NCBI GenBank assembly: GCA_029959085.1
Contig: JARWIR010000003.1
Coordinates: 29,775,505 to 29,839,504 of the forward strand
Origin: Nemophila menziesii
Lineage: Eukaryota > Streptophyta > Magnoliopsida > Boraginales > Hydrophyllaceae
Length of the DNA: 64,000 nucleotides
Reading direction: 5' to 3'
Made by a program: the position numbers and the translations under genes. Position 1 is the first letter of the stretch. The number at the start of each line of letters is the position of its first letter. Shown here in pieces: positions 48,865 to 61,240 of the stretch. A model generated the notes under the pieces. That model was given only the letters and a program-made list of their open reading frames with translations, made no database searches and was not told the origin of the DNA.

Positions 48865-50345
48865 GATGTCTCTCTATTTGTGATAAATTAATCTATACTG
48901 GAGACATCATTATAGGGTTATTTAGTTATTAATTTCGGGATTTTCCCTATTTATTCATGCTATACACTTTCTTGTCTAGTTTTAAGTGTTTTATTATTTT
49001 ATGAGCTTTTGTGCGTAATTGTGTGTTATTTGTATATCACTTAGATATATGGAAGCGATTATACCTATGGAAAATTATTTGCAAAGGAAAAGTAAAGGAA
49101 AACCCTTAGTCAAAGTAAAAAAGGAAGTGTTTGGATATATTTGGAATGTAAAGAAGCTGCCAAAACTGCACATACGTCCACTATTTAATTTACTGCAGAA
49201 AAAAGGTCTGGAATTATAGAGATGTTCTTATATGAGAAGCTAGATTTTTTCAACGCGGTCGTTTCCATATAAAGAACGTAAAAATAGGTTAAGTAAGAAG
49301 GAGATATGACCAAAACAATATATGTAAAGGTTTATTCCTTCCTACAAGTTAGGAATACGAATTTTGGTAAGATCCGGTCTCTTTAACTTGGGGATTACTC
49401 CTAATTTCGACCAAGGGCCTATATATACTCATTCCTACCCTAGAGAACTCATCGTTGGTCAGTCTTTAAACCAAGAAGAAGCTTACATCAAGAGGAGAGA
49501 AGATCAGAAGGAGTTGGACAACCAATCATGCCTCTCTAATCCTTCAAATTTGTAATTGTTTTCTTTTCTTTTTCTAGTACGAACTAATTCTATTTTAACT
49601 TGAGATTAGCATATAGGTATGAACCCTAGACTTGTTTTATATCTATTTTAATTCAGGATGTTGGCATTTAATTGACATTAGTGTTTTATTCTCTGCTTTT
49701 ATGTGTTTTGATTTATTGTCTGTAGTTGTTAAGAAGGCGAACGTATAGGATTACCATAGTAGTTCAATGTTCACCCGGAAGGGGTTTCTAATTATTGAAA
49801 TACCACATAATCGTCTGGTGGGCGGTAGTGATCCGGAAGGGCTTTCCTAACTAGATAGTCACTAAGGTTTGAGATTAACCACTGATCACTGCGAAGGGTC
49901 CCCTTACCCAAGTCCCCTAGTAATTGTTAGGTCGCCACCCAAGTCCATCCGGAAGGGAGTTAGGAGGAATATAGAATCCTGGCTATTGCATATTACACAA
50001 TTCTTCCTTATATAAATAGGTTATAATAAGGCTAGTGGGGATTACTTGCTAGTTCTCGAGCTAAACTATCATACTATCTTCTTCTTTTTATTTATTTTCC
50101 TATTTTTATTTTATTTAGTTAATTGTTTATAGTCTTAAAACCAAACAAATATTTCCAAGTCTTTTATTTTCAGCTTATTATTTTTCTAGTTGTTTTATTT
50201 GCACTTTATGTTGCATAAGGTCTTCCTAACTTTCGTAACGAATTCTACTCATCATTAAGACTTGCGTACGACCTGTGGTACTTGCGGTGAGTGCCTTGTT
50301 TAGGTTAGGGTGTTATTTTCATATTTATTCATCCTTAATTAATCA
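48865..50345 (+). repeat. Gypsy-type LTR, first of copy C
   Basis: Duplicate of 12755-14230, with TGATGTCTC start, inverted GAGACATCA and the GC hairpins near 49775-49960. Confidence 0.65.
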
Positions 50346-50647
50346 CACCATAACCTACACCAATCACCTTCTTTGTACTTCACATTAAATGGAATTAAAC
50401 GACAAATATGGTTCACAATTATGAGGGATGTTTTAACTCTGATAGTTGTAAAGTGTGGTTATCTTCATACCGTGGGTAAATGACAAATCCGATCCTAGTC
50501 ATTTGGAGACCCTGGACAAAAAAATTAATTGGGCCCAAGGATGTCTAATCTAGGTAAATTTTGAAGGTGCAATTTTTTTAATTGAAACCTTATGTTTTCA
50601 ATTTAAATAGTGCATATTTAATGATGAATATGATATTTATACAAAAT

Positions 50648-50649
<2 letters not shown>

Positions 50650-50683
<34 letters not shown>
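50650..50683. repeat. TA microsatellite abutting a gypsy LTR (copy C)
   Basis: About 34 bases of TA directly before TGATGTCT, longer than in copies A and B. Confidence 0.9.
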
Positions 50684-52181
50684 TGATGTCTCAGTTTATG
50701 TGATAGATTCATCTAGATACAAGACATCATTTTAGGGTTATATTATGCTATTGTGAGGTATTATTACCTATATTTTGATAGTTTCTCATTTATTGTCTTG
50801 TTTTAAAGAATTGTTACTTTTAGAGCTATTTTTGTGTAATTTGTGTAAGTGTACAGCACTTAGGTACTTGGGAAATATTACATCCCAAATAAGTATAATA
50901 AGTCAATAAAGGATCAAGGGGTTAAAGGACCACGAAGCAACTTTTGGAAAGTAAAAGCACATTCTAGTAAAATTTAGAAATCGACTTGTTGGTGTCACTA
51001 CGTGAAATTGATAAAGATTATGGAGGACCCCTTTGATTTATATATATTAATTGGAGTCGGGAGCCCATAGAAACTAACAACTCATGATTTGGAGCTGAAT
51101 TGAAGAAGTTATTAAAGTTGCGGCTAACGCGGTTAAAACTAGTCCACTTGTCATGGAAAACGTCTTTGGGTTGTCCATAAAACATTTTAAACCCTTTAAA
51201 TATCTAAACTAAGTTAAGGAAAAGGTTAACAATCCTTTTTCCAGAATTAAGAGAAGAGAAGAGAGAAAAAAGTCTTGCGAGGAGAAGAAATAAAAGCTAG
51301 AGCTCTATTACACCACTTTTACACTATTCCACCTCTATCATTAGGTTAATTAGCATTAGTGTATTGTATTAAAAACGATTCTAATCTATTTACTATTTAG
51401 TTTTATTTCTTTAGTTATGCACTAAATTCTCTGAGCTTGAGTTTTCAATTATGTATGAAACCTTGAATACTTTGTTGATGTTTTTATTTTATTTTGGAAT
51501 TACTTTGATTGAACTAGGAATTGTTTATAGATGCATATAAATTGAATAAATTTAATCGTTCTATAAATTTATCAACTATAAATTTACCTAAATATCCAAA
51601 TTGTCATCGTAACGGGGGGTTTAGGAACAAAACTGGTTTATATTCGAACGATGTGCTGTAGTGATCCTTTCGGGCTTGACTAGTGGGATAATCACATATC
51701 ACCAAGCTTTTGCATAAAACAATCTCCCGTGAGGAATTCGTAAGTTAGCTTCTAAGCTACAATGGTAAAATTTAGAAGGAATTTCGAATCCCGATTAGTA
51801 TAACAACCCAATCACCCTTATAACTTGAACCATCGACTTAGTAGGAGGGAATACTAGCAAACTTGAGTGAAACTGTTCTCTCATTCTCTTTAGTTTATTC
51901 ACTTGAATTATTAGTTTAATTTAATCTAGTTTAATATTTGATTTTAATTATTAATCGAATACCAAACAAAAACCATTTATTTATAATTCTGTTTTTAGTA
52001 TCAACTGAATCCTCTACAGTTCTTAGGAACTTGAGCTCGACATTAATGAGTTCAGTCCTTGTGGAGACGATTCTCTTTACATGCTTACTTATATTACTTG
52101 TAAACAATCTGTACACATGGGTTAGTTACCTCTATCTAGGTATGAATTAGTTATATTTATTTTATCACCTTGGGAGATGAT
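50684..52181 (+). repeat. Gypsy-type LTR, second of copy C
   Basis: Duplicate of 14559-16060 and 31522-33024, followed by the primer-binding-like site at 52188-52206 and the gag start ATG near 52313. Confidence 0.8.
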
Positions 52182-52379
52182 AAATTTTGGGCGCTGCTAC
52201 CGGGGACTAGTTTGATAATTATGGTAGTTTTACTTAGTGTATTAGAGTTAGTTTTTTTTTCTATTTTATACTTGTTTTGTTTTTGTTCATTTATAAATTC
52301 GTAGGTTTGGTGTATGCTCTCGAATCTTGAGAAGTTACTTAAGGCTCAAAGGAGACGAGAAAGAGTGAAAAAAAGCAAG

Positions 52380-52395
52380 AAGCTTTGGGAAAAAA
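52380..52395. other. Deletion junction that removes the RING gene from copy C
   Basis: Copy C passes from gypsy gag sequence (AGCTTTGGGAAA, as at 16259-16270) directly into the sequence that in copy A begins at about 19946 (GGAAAAAAATCTTCC). GGAAA is common to both edges. About 3.7 kb, including the third gypsy LTR and the whole RING gene, are missing. Confidence 0.85.
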
Positions 52396-53244
52396 TCTTC
52401 CTTCACCGCATGCATCTTTAAGCTGTTATATTTCTTTGATATCTGCATCTCATATATTATATAAACCTACTTCCTAAAACTTATCAGAATAACAAGTTCT
52501 CATCAATATCGCATAATAATCAAAACCTACATTAATATGGCTACTCCAAATAATTTTCTATGTTTTCTTTGAAACAAAATTTTTGTCAGAGGGCGCAGGG
52601 GATATGGAAATTTGTGTATTTGATTTGTTATTTTTGGGTCATTAGTTAATTACATGTTGGGAAATTGTTTTTCCTCTTTGATAAAGATGTTTTGAGGTAA
52701 CTATATTGATCTATATATCTGGTTGTCTTTCTCAAATAAACATTCTACATGTGGTTATTCTTGAGTATCTTTACAATTTATACTTGGTGTGGGTTACTGT
52801 GATTTGTATGATGGCGTGGGGGCATTATGTGTCTTGGGTTTGGTAAGGAAGAAAACTAAGGCATGGCGGCGGATTGCAGAGATCGTTGGCCTTAAAATTA
52901 TTGATGCAAAAATATTTATCACAAAAATCGTTGGCGAAAAAATAGTTGACACAATTGGCTATAAGGTTGTTGGCGCATAGACTATTGACCTTAGTACCAT
53001 CGGCACCATGATGGTGATGGGAGAACGTGCCGTGCGATGGTAAGAACTTAGTCTTGATGGAGGAATTTGAGGATAATAAAAAAATTTACTTTTGTGGTGG
53101 GATAATTGTTATGGACATTTAGAGAATGAGTGGTACGATAGTAACGATTGATGAGATGTGAGTACTCGGGGGCTCCTTTGAAGGAAAATGTTCCTCCACA
53201 CATGGTTGAGGAGTGCACCCGATCCCGTAATGCGGTCGGAAGGG
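52396..53244. other. LINE upstream region of copy C
   Basis: Duplicate of about 19950-20823. It includes the KIVG-like repeat region (about 52875-52980). No gene recognised. Confidence 0.4.
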
Positions 53245-55114
53245 ATGGATAGCTTGCTTGTTTGGAACTGTCAAGGGGCTAGGGCCCCCTTGACAAGGAA
53301 GTAGTTTAAAGCCCTAGTTCGTAAAAATAATGTTGATTTTGTGCACTTGTTGGAAAGTAGGTTAAGTAAAAATATCTTAAATCTTGTTCCCATTTTAATT
53401 TTTTTAATAACTCTTATGTAGTAGATCTTGTAGGAAGATGTTTAGGTCCGGGGGCATACTACTCCTTTGGAAAGACTCCATGTATGTGTCTGTTATGTTA
53501 TCGTGTCAAAGCTATGTAATTGCTGAAATTTTTAATATAATGGTAGTTCGTGATATTTATTATGTGTTCATGCTCCTAGTAGTGATGGTGAGAGAATCAA
53601 GTTATGCCAAACACTTACTAAAAAAATAAATCAACTTGATAAACTGCATATTATTATTGGTGAATTTAATGACATCTCCAACTTTTTCAAGAAACAAGAG
53701 AAAAAGTCACCAAACTTGGACAGAATTCTTAAACTTAACGATTTTATCAATTCTAATCATCTTGTGGACATGCCTAGCAAGGGGTGTCACTAAACCTGGA
53801 ATAATCGACGATGTAATGATGATAATATTAAGGAAAGACTTGACAGTGCTCTTACGAGTATGAATTGGTGTGCCTCGTTCCCAAATGATATGCCTAAGGT
53901 TCCCTCGGTTGTGGGGTCGGATCATTTACCGCTGATTTTATTTCGTGATATCAAAAAAGAGAAGTTTAATAAATATTTTATCTTTGAGTCCAGATGGTTA
54001 AAACATACCCAGTGTCAAGAGGTTGTTAAAGGTAATTGGAGTAATAAATATAAGCGTGATAGCATTACTGATTTCTGTAATAAAAGGGATGTTACCTGTT
54101 TAGCCCTTAAAGGCTGGAGTCGGGTTACATTTTTCAATAATAGAAAGAGAATTGATGAATTACAGGAGGAGCTGATTGCTATTAACAATGAGCCGGTATC
54201 AGGAGAGAACTAAATAAGAGAAGCAAGTATCAAAAACTATATCGAAGAGCTGTGGAAATTGGAAGAGATATACTGGGAAGATAGAGCGCGTGATCTGTTA
54301 TTACAAAAAGGAGATAAAAATACTAAGTATTTTTTTTTTTTGCTAAAACTATGAAAAGAAGGAAAGATAATAGAATTTGTGCCATTACGAACAAAAACGA
54401 TGAATGGACTGATAATTTGAAGGAACTCAATGAGATCATTCCAGATTACTACGTTAATCTGTTTAAATAAACCCTGACATCGGAACCCAATGAAATTACA
54501 CAATATATACCGTCAAAAGTAACTTCTGCTATGAACGAAGGACTTACATTATCTCCAAATATGGAAGAAATTAGAAAAGTCGTGTTGGATATGTCGGGTT
54601 CTAAAACTCCTGGCCCTGATAGCCCACCTGGGAAATTCTATCATGTGTTTTGGGAATTTATTAAAATGATATTTTTGGCTTTGTTAAATATTTATTCAAT
54701 TTTAATATGGATATTGGTCGAATTAATGATTTGGTAATCACACTTATTCTCAAAGGTACAAGCAATGAATCAATCAAAGATTATAGGACCATCTCGTGCG
54801 CTAATTTCTGTTATAAAATTATTGCTAAGATTCTTGCCTCTATACTTCAACCATTTATGGATAAAATTATCTCGCCCACACAGACTGCATTTATCAAAGG
54901 CAGAAATATCCAAGATAATATCTTGATTACTCAAGAGGTGTCATACTTTCTTAATACAAAAAGGAAATCAAAGAAGAATTATGCGGCGGTCAAAGTTGAA
55001 ATGGAGAAAGCTTATGAGTAGGTGAATTGGAATTTTCTTTGTAAGACTATGCGTGCCCTTGGTTTTAGTGAGAAATGGATTGGCTGGATCTATAATTCTA
55101 TGTCGTCGTGTTCT
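53245..55114 (+). pseudogene. L1-like LINE ORF2 (copy C), truncated in reverse transcriptase
   Basis: Endonuclease from 53245, its end at about 53925 (SDHLPL, with Ser-Pro of SDHSP changed), reverse transcriptase from 54707 up to the CMSSCS-equivalent point. It shares the TAG after EMEKAYE (55019) with copy B. At 55114/55115 it is fused to minus-strand gypsy gag sequence, so FADD and everything after it are missing. This is the right-hand end of the tandem array. Confidence 0.9.
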
Positions 55115-55790
55115 ATAATTGGTTGGATCTTCATTTGTTGTGGTTCTGTAAAGACATGGTAAGGAACTCTTCTTTAGCATATTTGGAATCTTGACCAACT
55201 CCTACCCATAGTCTCGTCTTGTTCTTGCTCAAAGGAAATTAGAGTAATTTTTGCATTCAATCTCACGTTTGTTGGGCTCATCCCAATTATTGATTGATCC
55301 TGGTTCTTGGGAATCATGCCACTCACTAGTTGTGTCTATCACGAAAAATCTGAAATTTGCATAATACATATGCTCTCTAGTCACACCCTGTGTTATATAT
55401 GAGTCACATATCTGCATAAATTTCTACACTGCACGAATCAGATCTTCTCCAGGTTCTCCTCGGAAATTTCCATAATTCTGGAATTGAGATAACATACCAG
55501 GATCGGGTTTGTATCTCGCGACATTAATATCAGATGGAACAATCCCAAGAGCAGGAGCGCGATATAGAGCTTGTCCAGGACCATTTATAAAACACAGATC
55601 ATTATTAACTGGAGGTTGAACTTGTGGAGCAAGAGGAGGATTAAGCTCACATTCTTCAGCCATTTTTTCTTCTCTCGCTAACTTATCCTCTTTTGCCTTT
55701 GCTTTCGCTTCTTTCTTTCTTTTGTTTGCTTCTTTAACTAGAATTTTGGGATTCTCAAGGATCTCGGGATCTTCGAGGATACATCAAACC
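55115..55790 (-). pseudogene. Gypsy (Athila/Tat-like) gag fragment, inner copy
   Basis: On the minus strand: an acidic/lysine-rich start (about 55790-55665), then a proline-rich segment at 55424-55663 (INGPGQALYRAP, DPGMLSQFQNYGNFRGEPGE), then a retrotransposon-gag block at 55229-55440 (QKFMQICDSYITQGVTRE, PGSINNWDE). The family is clear from QICDS...GVT and PGSI.W.E, typical of Athila/Tat-type gag. It is broken by a stop near 55229 and cut at 55115 by the junction with copy C. Confidence 0.82.
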
Positions 55791-55889
55791 TGTAAACTTG
55801 AGTAAGAACGAACAAACCAAAGCGTAAAAATGAAAATTAAAATAACAATTAAACTACTAAAGATTAACACCGGGGTCACAAGCTACCCT

Positions 55890-55905
55890 CCCCGGCAACG
55901 GTGCC
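55890..55905 (-). other. Gypsy primer-binding site, inner copy
   Basis: Minus-strand TGGCACCGTTGCCGGG, one base from the common Athila/Tat-type site TGGCGCCGTTGCCGGG. Confidence 0.88.
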
Positions 55906-55913
55906 AAAAACTT

Positions 55914-56505
55914 TGGTGGGTCCTTGTGTGTTATAAAATTAAGTACTGAAAATAAAGTAACCACAATACCGCGAGTGCACGATTGTCCAAGTAATATCCG
56001 ATAAATCGGGTTTCGTTCTCAGGGACGGATTAGGCACAACTCAAGTATTAATCGAATAGTAGTAGTAACTGCTTAACAGAAAATAAAATAAAACATTTTG
56101 TTTTATAAAATTGAAGATGCAATAAAATAAATTACTGAATTAAAATAAAGCAAATAAATAAGATTTAAACTTAAGAAGAGAAGGAGTGATTGATCCTCGC
56201 AAGGGTTCACCTATCCTATCTAATTAATGCTTATGTTTAAGGGCTAGACTGGTATTATTGTGCTAGTCGGGACTCTAATATCTCCTAACCCCCGTCAGGG
56301 TCGACTAGGGAGCAATCCAACTGTATTAGAAACCCCGTCAGGGCAATTATAAGCTACGTTCATATGGTTAAGTCTCTTACCTCATTGGCTACGTGGTTAG
56401 TTAAGCCCGTCAGGGTCATAACAAATGATACGCGTCTATTATCTATGTCTGCAATTAAACCCCTCGTCAAGGTGATCACATTGCCACTTAAGTGAATAGC
56501 CTAAT
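55914..56505 (-). repeat. Partial gypsy LTR (primer-site end only), inner copy
   Basis: Homologous to 57041-57640. It contains four short GC motifs of the CCCGTCAGGG type (56290, 56333, 56405, 56459). It breaks off at about 56505, where a second gag fragment starts, so most of this LTR is missing. Confidence 0.8.
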
Positions 56506-56511
56506 TAAGAA

Positions 56512-56900
56512 TCGCAAATTTGCATGAACTTCTGTACAGCACGAATTGGATCTTCGCCAGGTGCTCCTCGGAAATTGCCATAATTCTGAAATTGAGACAA
56601 CATGCCAGGATCGGGTCTGTAACTCGCGACATTAATATCTGCAGGACCAATTCCAAGGGCAAGAGCTTGATATGGAGCTTGTTCAGGACCATTGATGAAC
56701 CACGGATCATTAACAACTTAGGGTTGAACTTGTGGAACAAGAGGAACAAGATGAGGATCAATCAAGTGTTCTTCAGCCATTGCTTCTCTTGCTAATTTCT
56801 CCTCTTTTTCCTTTTCTTTGGCTTCTTTCTTTCTTTTGTTTGCTTCTCGAACTAGGATTTCGGGATTCTCAAGGATCACAGGATCTTCAAGCATATACCA
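56512..56900 (-). pseudogene. Gypsy gag fragment, outer copy
   Basis: Second copy of the gag N-terminus: lysine/glutamate-rich start from about 56893 (MLEDPVILENPEILVREANK, KRKKEAKEKEKEEK), then the proline-rich and DPGMLSQFQNYGNFRG segment in shifted frames. It ends at the point where the inner copy reads QKFMQICDS. It is about 85% like the inner copy by eye. Confidence 0.8.
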
Positions 56901-57017
56901 AAACCTGTAAATCTGAGAAAGAAAGAACAACCCAAAGCGTAAAACAAAAAAATAAAAATAAAACTAAACTAACAATTAAACTACTAAAAGATTAACACCG
57001 GGGTCTCACGCTACCGT

Positions 57018-57033
57018 TCCCGGCAGCGGAGCC
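57018..57033 (-). other. Gypsy primer-binding site, outer copy
   Basis: Minus-strand TGGCTCCGCTGCCGGG next to the full LTR. It is slightly changed from the inner copy. Confidence 0.85.
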
Positions 57034-57040
57034 AAAAACT

Positions 57041-58667
57041 TGGTGGGTCCTGGTGTGTTATAAAATTAAGAACGAAAATATAAGGAACCACAATACCGCA
57101 AGTGCACGGTTGTCCAAGTAATATCCGATAAATTGGTTTTCGTTCTCAGGGACGGATTAGGCACAACTCAGGTATTAATCGAATAGTAAGAGTAATTGCT
57201 TGACAGAAAAATAAAATAAAGATTTTTGTTTTGTTTTTTAATTAAAGATGCAATAAAATAAAATACTAAAATAAACTAAAGCAAATAAATAAGATTTAAC
57301 TTAATAAGATAAAGAGTACTTGATCCTCGCAAGGGTTTCACCTAACCTATCGAATTAATGCTTCTGTTTAAGGGCTAAAATGGTATTATTGTGCTAGTCG
57401 GGACTCTAATATCTCCTAACCCCCGTCAGGGTGGACTTAGGAGTTATCCTACGGTATTACAAACCTCGTTAGGGCGCTTATAAGCAACTTTCAGATGAAT
57501 AATAATTTACCTCATTGGCTGCATGGTTAGTTAAGCCCGTCAGGGTCAATAACGAATACTATGCCTCTATTATCAAAGTCAGTAATTAAACCCCCCGTCA
57601 AGGCGATCACTTTGCCACTTAAGTGAATAGCTTTAACTACTATGAGATAAGTTTGATTCATGACTTCAAAATTAGTGATTAAAACAAAATAATAGTCAAC
57701 ACAAAATACCTAGTCTAATTTAAACACTTAAATCCGAAATTCAAAAAAACATAAATTAAATAGAATTGGGTTCATATAGCGATTCTCAAGTACTAAAGAA
57801 ATTAGTTCATAACGGAATTAAAAACTGAAATAAAATAAAAGGAATACATAATTCCCAATACAAAAAAGAAATAGGATAACCTAATGGTTGGGTTGGCTGT
57901 TGTTGGAAGAATAGAATTCCTCCAACGCTAGCTTCTCATCTGCCTTCTTGATCTGACCTTTAAAATATGAAGCCTCTGCTGTAATTCTATGAAGTGTGTC
58001 TAAAGAGGAGGCTAAAGGGTCTATTTATACTTGTAAAAACGTTTTAGGGATTAGGTTAAGAGAATTAGGTCAAATTATAAAAAGTCCAAGCACATCTCTT
58101 CTTTTAATTCTCGTAACTGGTGTGCAGCATTTAGTAAAACGGCGGTAACTTTTGCATAACAACTCCAAATGGGCTAGTTCAACTTGGAGAATCTTCCTAA
58201 CTCAATAGGCTATCAAACCATTCTACACGGTCCAAGGCTAAATCTGCTCCTAAGTGGCCCAAAAACAACAATCAATAGGCTATCAAAACCATTCTACACG
58301 GTCCAAGGCTAAATCTGCTCCTAAGTGGCCCAAAAACAACAATCTTTAACAACCTTTCAGATGTGCAACTTCTTTAATTAAGTTCTTGGAAATTCTTTTC
58401 TTTCCTTCAGTTCCTCCACTCGATCTAAGACTTTAATTCTCACTTCTCCTCCTTGTAGTGGTTTCTTCATGAATTCATAAACCTACTAACTTTGCACTAA
58501 AACAAACAAATTAATGCACAAAAGCTCTAAAAATGAAAATAGTCTAATTCCGATGGGAGAAAGTGCAATATGACGAAATAAACATAAAAGTCTATCAAAT
58601 AAGTCAAATATTCAACTAAAATGATGTCTCCTAAGGGCTAATATTTAGAACAAATAGGGAGACATCA
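57041..58667 (-). repeat. Full gypsy-type LTR (1627 bp), minus strand
   Basis: On the minus strand it runs from TGATGTCTCC at 58667 to CCA at 57041, next to the primer-binding site. It has its own inverted copy GGAGACATCA at 58622-58631 (minus-strand reading), four CCCGTCAGGG-type motifs (57420, 57465, 57535, 57590) and a 70-bp tandem duplication (58202-58342). It is a relative of the plus-strand LTRs in the tandem array. The element inserted into a minus-strand copia gag, which resumes at 58668. Confidence 0.85.
58202..58342. repeat. 70-bp tandem duplication in the gypsy LTR
   Basis: 58202-58271 and 58272-58342 are identical except for one inserted A (CTATCAAACC versus CTATCAAAACC). The near-identity points to a recent event. 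Confidence 0.95.
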
Positions 58668-59057
58668 AATATTATAAGCTTCTTCCTTAATTTCATCTTC
58701 CTTATCAAAGTCACCTTCACGCCATTCTTTAATATCTTCTAGTAAAGCAATGTTAACCTAGTGATGAGATAATAACACTTTCATCTTTTTCTGCCAAACA
58801 CCAAAATCCATTTTCTCATCGAATACTGACATATCAATACGATTTGACGTCGTCATCATAGGGATTTAATCAAGAAGAAAAGAAAACCCGCTTTGAAACA
58901 ATTCAAAAAACATTTAACTTGATTTTGGAAACCAAAAGAGATCTCCAAGAAATCAAGAAACCAATAAACCCTAAATTTCAAATAACACAGGTTTGAGAAA
59001 ATCCAATAACGTTTAAAGATGAAATCAAAAACGATTTAAGAAAAGATTTGATACCAC
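58668..59057 (-). pseudogene. Copia gag N-terminal fragment and leader (third locus)
   Basis: A diverged relative of 8192-8571 and 44324-44700: minus-strand gag start near 58840 and the primer-binding site TGGTATCAAAT at about 59047-59056. The gypsy insertion at 58667/58668 cuts it within six bases of the place where the copia at 1-8191 cut the first locus. Confidence 0.75.
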
Positions 59058-59648
59058 TATTGTAAATACTCTAAGTCTCAAATCAAGTTTTAAGAAAGGA
59101 TTTAAGTTGAAGTAGTTTTTGAGAAGATTAAGAACATAAAAGTAAATAACACAAGAATTATCGTGGTTCAGTCACAATAGACATGCATCTACGTTGAGCC
59201 CAGGTGAGATTGGCTCTGTTTCACTATATGCCTCGGATTACAAGATTTAAGCACCTCACAAAAAACCCCTCACAGTTTACACAATATTAAAATACTTTCA
59301 CAAATCTTCCTAGTACATCAACTACGCTGAAATACAACTAAGAATTGAATCAGTAAATTCAATCTAACAGATTTGCTAATATGTAATTTAAACTATCGAA
59401 CTATCGATGAAGAAACCAAGAGTTTCGTATAACTAGGGCTTCGAGAGAGGGAGGAGAGGAAGAGTAATCGAAGAAGTGAGTAACAAAGGGCAGAAATAAG
59501 GCCTTTTATATGACACAATGACAAAGCCCAATCCAAGCCATTCATTTGATCTGAAATCAAGAGATCAAGCACGCCCACGTGGATGCTAAGTCAACCAACC
59601 AAAAAAAGACAACGTGGCATGTGGTGTGTCAAATAAAAGCCTCCAACA
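59058..59648 (-). repeat. LTR of minus-strand copia (third locus)
   Basis: 591 bp, minus-strand start TGTTGGAGGC. The primer-side end is TA where the relatives have CA. It is a diverged relative of 8583-9247 and 44716-45414, with only a short GA-rich patch near 59440. This locus is not part of the tandem array. Confidence 0.8.
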
Positions 59649-59689
59649 ACTAATAATACTTTATATATATATAACAAGATTGAATAATT

Positions 59690-61080
59690 TTAAAAACAAT
59701 TTCTGCATAATTTTCATTAATAATGCTTGGGGAAATACAGTCCAATGCAAAATGAATAGTGCTATGAATTGCAATGACTTCAACTTCAGTACTAGAAGAG
59801 GCTTTAATCTTCTAGGCAAAGCCAGAGATTAATTCCTCTTTCCAATTTTGAACAATAACGACATCAAATGCTTTACCTAATTAAAAGACAATATCAACAA
59901 TGATCTTGGTTGAGTTTGGTACTGGTGGAGACAAAATGGTAGAGGGATGGCCAGCACTGAATTTTGAATGATCTTGTGATGGAGGTTGGATCCCTTGGCA
60001 GACCTTTTCTATAACAAAAACCTCTCTACAGAAAAATTTAGTGAGATAGACATTATTCAAAGCAAATAGGAGAAGAATCAAATACAAATTTATTACTCAT
60101 ATGCCAGATAATTCGTAAACAAACAATAATGTGCAAAAAGGCTTTATGTTTTTCCTTTTTAGAGGAGAACTTGGTTAGCAAAAGGCTGATCCAACTGTTA
60201 ATACTCAAACTATAAAAGGGATCAACACTAGTAGGAATATATACCAAAATTTCCCAATCCATTTGCTTTTAAGGTAAAAGTGTTCAATAATTTCCTCTTC
60301 TTTGGAACAAATCTAGTAGAGATCATTACTAAAACATTTTATAATTAACCTATTATGTTTCGTCGAAATACTATTCATAATGATCCTTTAAAGGAAAAAT
60401 TTAAACTTAGGGGGAATAGAGGAAGACCAACTGAATTTCCAGAATTCTTGATTAGTATAGGTAGAAGCACCAGGATAGTTATGTAACTTGACAAGAGATC
60501 CAAAAGTGTAAGAAAATTTAGATTTGCAAACGTAAGTACCACTCTGATTATAAAACCATATATGAATAGATGGTTGTTTAAACCCGAAGATATTTAGATT
60601 TATATGAGATGCATTGAATAGTATATTTACCAAATTCACCTTTCATGACTTAATTGAAGAGTAAAAAAGGTCTGTTACAAATTTTGGAAACTCAGATTCC
60701 TCATTATAATTAATAGGTTTAACTAGGAGTTCACCTATCTAATTATCATTCTAAAGATATAATGATCATCTCCAACCGTTTTAACAATTGACCATATAAA
60801 AAAAAGATTTATCTAAGTATGATATTTCAGATTTAAGAAATTTTCCTAAATCTGGGAGTATAGTTAAAATCTACCTTATAATAATAATAACATATATTCT
60901 TAAAAACAAGAGACACATGCGAGTTAGGATTATTGAGGATATATAGGAAAAAGAATAGAGAAAAATCTGAGAAGAAAAAAGGTGGAGAAATGCTAATATT
61001 TGGTTTTGCCAACCAGCTAGGATATAAAAAACAAATCAACATCCAAAAAAGGAAGAGAATAAGGTTGAAAAAACTGAGAA
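59690..61080 (-). pseudogene. L1-like LINE 3' remnant, minus strand
   Basis: Read right to left: a post-RT block at 60833-61042 (LNNPNSHVSLVFKNI, comparable to INNPNSFATQVLKAI of the other LINEs), a zinc-tail RVT region at 60388-60639 (WFYNQSGTYVCKSKFSYTF, then WSSSIPPKFKFFL) and 60053-60262, and an RNase H trace at about 59700-59930 (KIIVDIVF, SSSTEVEVIAIHS). Frameshifts separate the blocks, and endonuclease and RT are absent, as in a 5'-truncated LINE. It belongs to a different family or subfamily from the plus-strand LINEs. Confidence 0.75.
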
Positions 61081-61240
61081 AATGATTAGGAGGACAAAGA
61101 GGAAGATATGCACAGACTTAAAGCAAAGAGGAGCAAAAGTTGTCGTTAAAAACAAAGAAATGCTATCAGATCTGAAAAGTAGTTGTTAATTGCAAGTAAA
61201 AAAGAAAAGCAAAGCAAAGCAAAAACCCACCTACCTAAAC

